NCBI GenBank assembly: GCA_964463245.1
Contig: CAYXBU010000044.1
Span: 1 to 18,567 of the forward strand
DNA length: 18,567 nucleotides
Origin: CAMEON01 sp964463245
GTDB taxonomy: Bacteria > Bacillota > Clostridia > Oscillospirales > CAG-272
Direction of reading: 5' to 3'
The first letter of the stretch is position 1. Every line of letters starts with the position of its first letter. This document shows positions 13,265 through 18,567 of the stretch, piece after piece. The notes under the pieces were generated by a model, which saw nothing but the letters and a program-made list of their open reading frames with translations, had not been told where the DNA came from and ran no database searches. The position numbers and the translations under genes are program-made.

Positions 13265-13954
13265 TCACAGCGAGAACCGCGCCATGCGCTTCTCCAGCTT
13301 ATTGAAGAGGATGGTCAGCGCACCGCTGAAGATCAGGTAGTAGACGGCGGTAAAGAACAGCGGCCACATGGCACCCGAGATACCGCCCGAGCCTTTCATA
13401 AACGACTGTCCTGCCCAGATGATCTCCTGCAGGGCAATGATGCGGGAGAGGGAAGTGTCCTTGACCAGCGTGATGATCTCATTGGACAGGGGCGGCAGGA
13501 TGCGCTTGACCATCTGCAACAAGGTCACGCGGAAGAATATCTGTCCCCGCGTCATCCCCAGCACCTGCCCTGCTTCGGTCTGCCCGCGCGGCACCCCTTG
13601 GATGCCGGCGCGGAATATCTCCGAGAAGTAGCAGGCGTAATTGAAGATGAAGGCTACCGCCGCCGCCGTAAAGCGACCGGTCTCCCCCGTCCCCCAGATA
13701 TTGTTCCCGAAGACCATGCCGGGGAAGTAGTAGATGATGATCAGCTGGATCATCAAGGGGGAACCGCGCACGATCCATATGATGCCGCGAAGCAACCAGG
13801 ACAGCGGCTTGAAGCGGGACATACTCCCCGCGCAGATCAGGAGTCCCAGCGGGATCGCGCCGAGGAGCGTGATCCCGAACAGACGCAGAGTCTGCAAAAA
13901 GCCCTGATTCAGCGCGGTGAATACCGTCGGGAATTGTTCGATGATGCGATCCAT
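13265..13954 (-). CDS. Polar amino acid ABC transporter permease (HisM/GlnP family)
   Basis: 229 aa integral membrane permease with about five helices, probably a homodimer since only one permease gene is present. The N-terminal HisM-type signature is seen in ALNQGFLQTLRLFGITLLGAIPLGLL and WIVRGSPLMIQLIIIYY. The EAA loop that contacts the ATPase is PRGQTEAGQVLGMTRGQIFFRV, followed by LPPLSNEIITLVKDTSL. The ATG at 13954 lies 10 nt after the stop of the binding-protein gene. AAGGA (13969-13973) lies far upstream within that gene's end, so initiation probably depends on translational coupling. The permease N-terminus fits homologues. Confidence 0.94.
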   Translation of the reverse strand: MDRIIEQFPTVFTALNQGFLQTLRLFGITLLGAIPLGLLICAGSMSRFKPLSWLLRGIIWIVRGSPLMIQLIIIYYFPGMVFGNNIWGTGETGRFTAAAVAFIFNYACYFSEIFRAGIQGVPRGQTEAGQVLGMTRGQIFFRVTLLQMVKRILPPLSNEIITLVKDTSLSRIIALQEIIWAGQSFMKGSGGISGAMWPLFFTAVYYLIFSGALTILFNKLEKRMARFSL

Positions 13955-13964
13955 TCTTGATCTG

Positions 13965-14780
13965 TCAGTCCTTGATCAGATAATCCTGAATGCCGTACTT
14001 CTCGGCGATCTTCTTGAGAGTCCCGTCTGCGGCCTTGGCGGCAAAGAACTCATTGAGCTTGGCGGTGATATCCGACTCCTTGCGGAAGCCCACGCCGTAG
14101 ACCTCGCTGGACAGGCTGACCGGGGTGACCGCCAGATCGGCATAGTCGGTACCCTCACCGACGGTGGTCACCGCCATGAGGATATCGATGATGGCGGCCT
14201 CGCTGGTGCCGGACTTGACCTCCATCAGGGCGGTCGCCTGATCCGTCACGGGAGTGGTATTGAAGCCGTTCGCCTGCGCGGCGGCCTCGCCCGCAGAGCC
14301 CTTCTCCACGGCGAACTTGAGTGCCTTGCAGTCCTCCAGCGTCTTGACCGAGTCGGCCTTGTCGGCGCGGACGACCACCACCTGCGCGTTGTTGAAGTAG
14401 GGGTCAGAAGTGGACATGGAGGACTTGACCTCGTCGGTCAGGGTCATGCCGTTCCAGACACAGTCGATGGTGCCGGCATCCAGCTCAAAGACCTTGTTGT
14501 CCCAGTCGATGATGGAGAACTCGGCCTTTACGCCGATGTAGGCGGCGAACTCGTTTGCCAGGTCAGCATCAAAGCCGATCCACTTGCCGTCGGCGTCCCG
14601 ATAATCCATGGGCTGGAACTCGGTGATGCCCACCACCAGCTTGCCGTTCTTCTGAACGGTGGCAAGGTCACCCGAGGCATCCTTGCCGCAGGAGGTAAGA
14701 CCCACGAGGGAGACGGCGGCCAGCATCAGTGCCAGCGCGAGGGCGATAAACTTGCGGGTAACGGAATTCATCTTTTTCAT
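13965..14780 (-). CDS. Polar amino acid ABC transporter substrate-binding lipoprotein
   Basis: 271 aa. A lipoprotein signal (MKKMNSVTRKFIALALALML) ends in the lipobox LTSC with lipidated C31. The mature type-3 periplasmic-binding fold shows GKLVVGITEFQPMDYRDADGK, WIGFDADLANEFAAYIGVKAEF, and GTIDCVWNGMTLT followed by STSDPYF. Near the C-terminus come GFRKESDITAKLNEFF and LKKIAEKYG. These are hallmarks of glutamine/arginine/cystine-type binding proteins. It is anchored to the outer face of the membrane and delivers substrate to the permease. GAGG lies about 10 nt before the ATG at 14780; a second ATG (14771) would also keep the signal peptide. It is first in a three-gene operon. The exact amino acid is not determinable. 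Confidence 0.95.
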   Translation of the reverse strand: MKKMNSVTRKFIALALALMLAAVSLVGLTSCGKDASGDLATVQKNGKLVVGITEFQPMDYRDADGKWIGFDADLANEFAAYIGVKAEFSIIDWDNKVFELDAGTIDCVWNGMTLTDEVKSSMSTSDPYFNNAQVVVVRADKADSVKTLEDCKALKFAVEKGSAGEAAAQANGFNTTPVTDQATALMEVKSGTSEAAIIDILMAVTTVGEGTDYADLAVTPVSLSSEVYGVGFRKESDITAKLNEFFAAKAADGTLKKIAEKYGIQDYLIKD

Positions 14781-14809
14781 GACATATAACCTCTTCTTTC
14801 TTAGGTTCG

Positions 14810-14833
14810 CTTTAGTGCTTTATCTCGCTAAAG
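14810..14833. promoter_or_regulatory. Inverted repeat in the leader of the amino acid transporter operon
   Basis: CTTTAG (14810-14815) and CTAAAG (14828-14833) are separated by 12 nt and lie just downstream of the predicted transcription start (near 14840). This suits either a repressor operator or a small leader hairpin. It is not recognised as a known site. Confidence 0.35.
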
Positions 14834-14846
14834 TGACGATGGGGGT

Positions 14847-14875
14847 ATTATACACGATATGCGTGAGTTTGTCAA
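14847..14875 (-). promoter_or_regulatory. Perfect sigma-A promoter of the amino acid ABC importer operon
   Basis: On the minus strand TTGACA (14870-14875), a 17-bp spacer and TATAAT (14847-14852), all consensus. The predicted leader is about 60 nt. Confidence 0.9.
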
Positions 14876-14918
14876 GGGGTTTTTGAAAAAAATTTTCGTT
14901 TTTTTTTTGCGCAGAAAA

Positions 14919-14961
14919 GCTCCGCACCTCCCCCGAGGGGAACGTGCGGAGCCGTTTTTTT
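14919..14961. terminator. Bidirectional intrinsic terminator after the CotH-RCC1 gene
   Basis: GCTCCGCAC (14919-14927) pairs with GTGCGGAGC (14944-14952), with an inner CCCC/GGGG stem. T7 (14955-14961) follows on the plus strand and TTTTC on the minus strand. It lies 13-55 nt after the stop of the CotH-RCC1 gene and shields the upstream poly-A/poly-T stretch (14881-14908) and the amino acid importer promoter. Confidence 0.88.
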
Positions 14962-14973
14962 GTGTAGGGCGTA

Positions 14974-17900
14974 TCACTCGATCCAGATCGCCGCCATGGA
15001 CGCTGCGCCGCCGATACTGCCGGTGCCGGACTGCCCGTAGGCATTGTCGCCCTTGACGCGGATGGAGCCGTCCTCGTAGAGGTAGGCGGTGAAATTATAG
15101 CCCGCCACCGCGCACAGTACCCCGTCGGTACTGCCGGACAAGAGCAGCTTCGGCTTACCGCCGGTCACCATGCCGCCGATACAGCCGCCGGTGTTCAGGC
15201 CGTAGACATACACGTCCCCGTTGTCGCACAGGATGGTCATGTCACCGTGGTAGATAGAAGCCGTAGCGACACCGCCCATCAGCTTTTGGAGGGCGGGGCT
15301 GTTGCCGCCGCCCTGCGCGAACCCGTTGACCGTCCGCCAGCCGGCGTAGTACAGGTCGCCCGACTTGGTCACCACCAGGCACTGGTGCTCCCCGGAGGAA
15401 ACGAAAGCCACATTTGAGAGCAGCTTGGTGGGGGTGGTCAGGTTGGATGCGCCGCCCGCTACCATCTTGTTCCAGCGGTTGTCGCCGAGACCGTACAGGT
15501 TCCCGTTCTTATCCACATACAGGGTGGTGCGGCGGCCTGCGCTCATCTGCACGACCCCCTCTGCGACCCGCACGAAGGAGGTGGTAGAGCCGCCCGACAT
15601 ATTCAGCTGGCCGCAGGAGTTGTTGCCCACGCCCCAGAGCACCCCGCTCGTGTCCAGCACCAGCAGGTGGTCATGCCCCACGCTGATGTCCTGTATCTCC
15701 CGCGAGAAGGAGACCAATCCCAGGACGTTGGAAGAGGAGGTCCCGTTGCGCCCCAGCTGTCCCGCGCTGTTACTGCCGACGGTGTACAGCCGACCGTCCC
15801 GCGTGAGGATGGCGGTCATCCAGGCGAAGTTGCCGTTCTCGATGTCACAGCTGGTGCTGGTCGCCACCTTTGCGACATCCTGCATGATGAGGGTCGGTTC
15901 GAGGATGGTGGTCTTGGCGGGATCCAGCCCCAGCACGCCGTTGCGGTTATCCCCCCAGCCGTACAGGTCGCCGTCCTCGGTCAGGTAGAACAGGTAGGTC
16001 GCGCCCGCGACCAGCGTCCCGCCCGCGGCGGTCTCGCCGTCCGTGCGGACAGCATAGACCGAGACCGTGCCGGAGTTGTTGACCGAGAAGACCGCGCTCC
16101 CCTGCTCGCCGTCGATATTGACGGTCTTGGAGGTACCGCGACTGTCCGTCCAGACGATGGAGGTCAGGCGGTAACCCTCCCGCGCCATAGCCTCGATGCG
16201 AATGATCCCGCCGTCGGCATCAAAGCGGAGCACATCCCCGGAGGTCATGGTCTCGCCGTTGCAGGACAGCGCGACGCGGGTATCGGCAAAGGTGAAGGTG
16301 ACCTTCTTGGCGGCGAGGTTCTCCATGTCGGCGGCACTCACGCCGAACCGCTGGTACATATGGGCAAGGCCGATCTCCTGCCGCCGCGCGATGAAGCTGC
16401 GGATGCGGGAGGCGGCGTTGCGCCAGGTGTTGATGGAGGCACCCTCGTTGCCCCACCGCTTGACCTGGAGCGGCATGAGGGCATCCCGCTCGGCATACAT
16501 CTCCTCGAAGAGATCGCTCAGGTACTCGGGGGTGAACACCTCGGTGAAGACCTCGTAGTAGCGCAGGATGAAGCGTTGCTTATACTCCTCGTTCTGCATC
16601 AGCCCGCGCATGATGGTGCCGCAGACCGAGTTGGAATCGAACATCCAGAAGCAGTTCTCGGTCTCGGTGGTAAAATCATAGAAGGACAGACCCATGTCCA
16701 TGTCCAGCATGACGAAATGCCACTTGGTGTCCACACCGGAGGGGTCGTTCTCGTCCTTGTTGCGCCAGACCTTTATGTTGTTCTCCGGCCAGTCCCGCGC
16801 CGCGAAGAAAAGCCGTCCCACCCACATATCGGTAAAGGAATCCAGGTCGAACTGCGAGGCGACATAGTCGAAGTTGTTCTGGTTGGACAGGTTGTGGGTG
16901 CGGATGAACTGCACCACATCGTTGAAGGGCTTCTGGTCGCCCTCCACTCCGGAGGAGAGCACGAAGTCGGCGTTCTGGTTGGTGTGCACCTGGCTGTAGT
17001 CGCTCTCGATGATGGTCACGTTGTCCTTGTTGACTCCGTAGTGGGACTCCACATACTCCGGGCTGTAGCGTTCCCGCATATTGTACACACCCCAGAACTC
17101 GCCGTTGACAAAGACCAGCGTGGAGGCACTCGCCATGGTGTCGACATTCAGCACCGAGCAGGCGCGCTGCATATAGGCGTCCCGAATGAAGGAGTTATTG
17201 CAGTCGTTGCCGGAGTTACGCAGGAGCAGGCGGGAGAAGCCGGTGATGACCTGCCCGTTCTTATCCTTGGCAAGGCCTTGGAAGATGTCGTAATTGAGGT
17301 CGGATTCCAACCCGCAATCCTTATTGAGGGCACTCTTGTAGTAGATACGCAGGGATCTCATGCCCCAGCCCGAGGAGCCGTTGCCGCTGACCGCCAGCTC
17401 GACCTGCGAGTTGCCTACCCGACTGCCGTTGGGGTCAAAGACCTCCATGCGCGCCGTGCCGCGCGGACGGGTCGCGGTGATGTCGCCGGTGGGGTTGTAT
17501 TTGTAGTAGAAGCCGCTCCCGCCCAGCATATCCTCCTGCGGGATGGACAGGGAGACCAGCGGGACATCGTAGGCCTGCAGGTCGGTGCCGATGAAGTAGG
17601 TGTTGGTAAAGACCGCCGTGGAGTCGATGCCGTTGGTGGCATAGGCCTTGACCACATGACCGCCCGGCATGGTGGAGGAGGTGGGGCGGGCGGGACCGTG
17701 CAGAGAAGTCCACTTCTTGATCATGGGTCCCCAGGTCATCTCGCCGGTCTCGGTCATCAGGATGGCTCCCGTGACCTTCTTGCGGGTGGAGCTGGTGCGC
17801 GGGTCGGTGCCGTCGGTGGTATAGTAGATATTGTAGCCGTCCGGTGCCCCCAGCTCCAGCCGGAAGGAGTCATCGTAAAGACCCGCCGCGTGGGAGAAGC

Positions 17901-18567
17901 TGACCTCGGTGAGGCGCGGCCGCAGGACATCGTTGGCCTTACCTTCGGAGGTGACGGTGACGATGCGCTCCAGCAGGGCGGTGTCGGCGCGGGTGAGGTT
18001 GACGGTGTGGTAGCCGCTGTAGGTCTCCCGTGCCGTGCGGACGGCGACCTTGTTCTTGGAGAGGTCATCGGTGGCGTACACCGAGTCGTTGTAGACGGTT
18101 GCGGAGGCAAAGAAGACCGAGATGGCATCCCCGAACGAGGTGATGTCGTCCCCCATCTCCACCGTCCAGCCGGAGGGAGCCAGCAGGAGGCGCAGTTCCC
18201 TATTATCTAAGTAGATATTCCATGCGAGATCGTACCGGGACAGCCCCATGACCGAGCTGCTCTCGTCGTAGCCGTCGGGGGAATTGGCGCGGATGAGGTA
18301 GCAGCCCTGCGCGGGAATGACGGCATCCTGCGGCAGCTCCAGCGCGCGGTAGGACTTCTCGCCGTCCGAGTAGTAGATCGACACACCGCCGAGGCTCATG
18401 GGCTTGGCGGTCGCATTGTACAGTTGGATGAAGCCGTGGGACAGAGCCGCATCGATGTTATTCTTGCCGGTGCCGTACACCTTGTCGATCAACAATCCCT
18501 CCCACGCCGAGGCATCCCCCGGGTGGCGGCTGTCAGGCTCGGTAGTCGGCTCGGTGGCAGGCTCGGT
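14974..18567 (-). CDS. CotH kinase-domain protein with lamin-tail, chitobiase-like and RCC1 propeller domains (5' partial)
   Basis: The frame is open to the right edge, so the N-terminus is missing; 1197 aa are visible. A TTG at 18495 is not needed as a start, since upstream codons give a TEPATEPTTEP linker. Order on the minus strand: TEP linker (about 18567-18530); lamin-tail-like domain (about 18480-18250; GFIQLYNATAKPMSLGGVSIYY); chitobiase/FN3-like domain with YYTTDGTDP (about 17930-17600). Then comes a CotH kinase-like domain (about 17560-16380) with FVNGEFWGVYNMRERY and the metal-site-type LDMDMGLSF. A spacer beta domain (about 16320-16030) leads to about seven RCC1 repeats (about 16000-14980; LYGWGDNRNGVLG, LYTVGSNSAGQLG, LWGVGNNSCGQLN). 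CotH proteins phosphorylate spore coat proteins in Bacillus; in gut Clostridia similar modules occur in large surface proteins. Localisation is unknown without the N-terminus. Confidence 0.9.
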   Translation of the reverse strand, partial: TEPATEPTTEPDSRHPGDASAWEGLLIDKVYGTGKNNIDAALSHGFIQLYNATAKPMSLGGVSIYYSDGEKSYRALELPQDAVIPAQGCYLIRANSPDGYDESSSVMGLSRYDLAWNIYLDNRELRLLLAPSGWTVEMGDDITSFGDAISVFFASATVYNDSVYATDDLSKNKVAVRTARETYSGYHTVNLTRADTALLERIVTVTSEGKANDVLRPRLTEVSFSHAAGLYDDSFRLELGAPDGYNIYYTTDGTDPRTSSTRKKVTGAILMTETGEMTWGPMIKKWTSLHGPARPTSSTMPGGHVVKAYATNGIDSTAVFTNTYFIGTDLQAYDVPLVSLSIPQEDMLGGSGFYYKYNPTGDITATRPRGTARMEVFDPNGSRVGNSQVELAVSGNGSSGWGMRSLRIYYKSALNKDCGLESDLNYDIFQGLAKDKNGQVITGFSRLLLRNSGNDCNNSFIRDAYMQRACSVLNVDTMASASTLVFVNGEFWGVYNMRERYSPEYVESHYGVNKDNVTIIESDYSQVHTNQNADFVLSSGVEGDQKPFNDVVQFIRTHNLSNQNNFDYVASQFDLDSFTDMWVGRLFFAARDWPENNIKVWRNKDENDPSGVDTKWHFVMLDMDMGLSFYDFTTETENCFWMFDSNSVCGTIMRGLMQNEEYKQRFILRYYEVFTEVFTPEYLSDLFEEMYAERDALMPLQVKRWGNEGASINTWRNAASRIRSFIARRQEIGLAHMYQRFGVSAADMENLAAKKVTFTFADTRVALSCNGETMTSGDVLRFDADGGIIRIEAMAREGYRLTSIVWTDSRGTSKTVNIDGEQGSAVFSVNNSGTVSVYAVRTDGETAAGGTLVAGATYLFYLTEDGDLYGWGDNRNGVLGLDPAKTTILEPTLIMQDVAKVATSTSCDIENGNFAWMTAILTRDGRLYTVGSNSAGQLGRNGTSSSNVLGLVSFSREIQDISVGHDHLLVLDTSGVLWGVGNNSCGQLNMSGGSTTSFVRVAEGVVQMSAGRRTTLYVDKNGNLYGLGDNRWNKMVAGGASNLTTPTKLLSNVAFVSSGEHQCLVVTKSGDLYYAGWRTVNGFAQGGGNSPALQKLMGGVATASIYHGDMTILCDNGDVYVYGLNTGGCIGGMVTGGKPKLLLSGSTDGVLCAVAGYNFTAYLYEDGSIRVKGDNAYGQSGTGSIGGAASMAAIWIE

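Noticed and set aside
15667..18210. Plus-strand open frame of 847 codons opposite the CotH-RCC1 gene
   Set aside because: Striking length, but it is the complement of a GC-rich gene; no domain, no ribosome site of note, and the minus strand shows well-formed CotH and RCC1 motifs.

Overview
The window looks like chromosomal DNA of a GC-rich member of the Clostridia, most likely an Oscillospiraceae/Ruminococcaceae-type Firmicute. The grounds are strong AGGAGG-type ribosome sites, consensus sigma-A promoters in otherwise GC-rich DNA, a SleC-like spore-cortex enzyme, a CotH-domain protein, TepA, RqcH and an ECF-type vitamin transporter subunit. No tRNA, rRNA, CRISPR array, transposase or phage gene was seen. 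Thirteen protein genes are supported. One of them, the CotH-domain protein, runs off the right edge.

Layout from left to right. (1) 69-2237: an ECF S-component (minus) and a MocR/PdxR-type regulator (plus) diverge from one short control region. Their two -10 boxes overlap and three ATACC-type half-sites lie around them. This suggests PLP-sensing control of vitamin B6 uptake. (2) 2332-4977 (minus): a HAD phosphatase gene and rqcH, 3 nt apart, form one transcription unit with a clear promoter. (3) 5258-7876 (plus): three genes resemble a SleC germination enzyme divided over separate genes: a prodomain-like protein, a SpoIID/LytB lytic domain with three peptidoglycan-binding repeats, and a small protein with two more repeats. 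None has a signal peptide. (4) 8054-10329 (minus): an exporter-type ABC half transporter, and upstream of it an HPr-like protein that has lost the phosphorylatable histidine. (5) 10430-10769: a gene-poor region with DnaA-box-like inverted repeats, alternative hairpins and a poly-A/poly-T palindrome.

(6) 10770-12419 (plus): tepA, then pnuC behind a perfect promoter and a roughly 125-nt leader. The leader ends in an intrinsic terminator and can fold into competing structures, so it is a candidate NAD-related riboswitch or attenuator whose class I cannot assign. (7) 12444-14780 (minus): a polar amino acid ABC importer operon (binding lipoprotein, permease, ATPase) from a perfect sigma-A promoter followed by an inverted repeat. 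(8) 14974 to the right edge (minus): a very large protein with a TEP-rich linker, a lamin-tail-like domain, a chitobiase-like domain, a CotH kinase-like domain and a C-terminal RCC1 beta-propeller, ended by a bidirectional terminator.

Taken together, the window mixes vitamin and cofactor salvage (B6, nicotinamide riboside), nutrient uptake, ribosome rescue and probable spore functions. The best candidates for something new are the pnuC leader RNA, the CotH-RCC1 fusion and the split SleC-like set. All functional statements rest on motif recognition by eye, without database searches.
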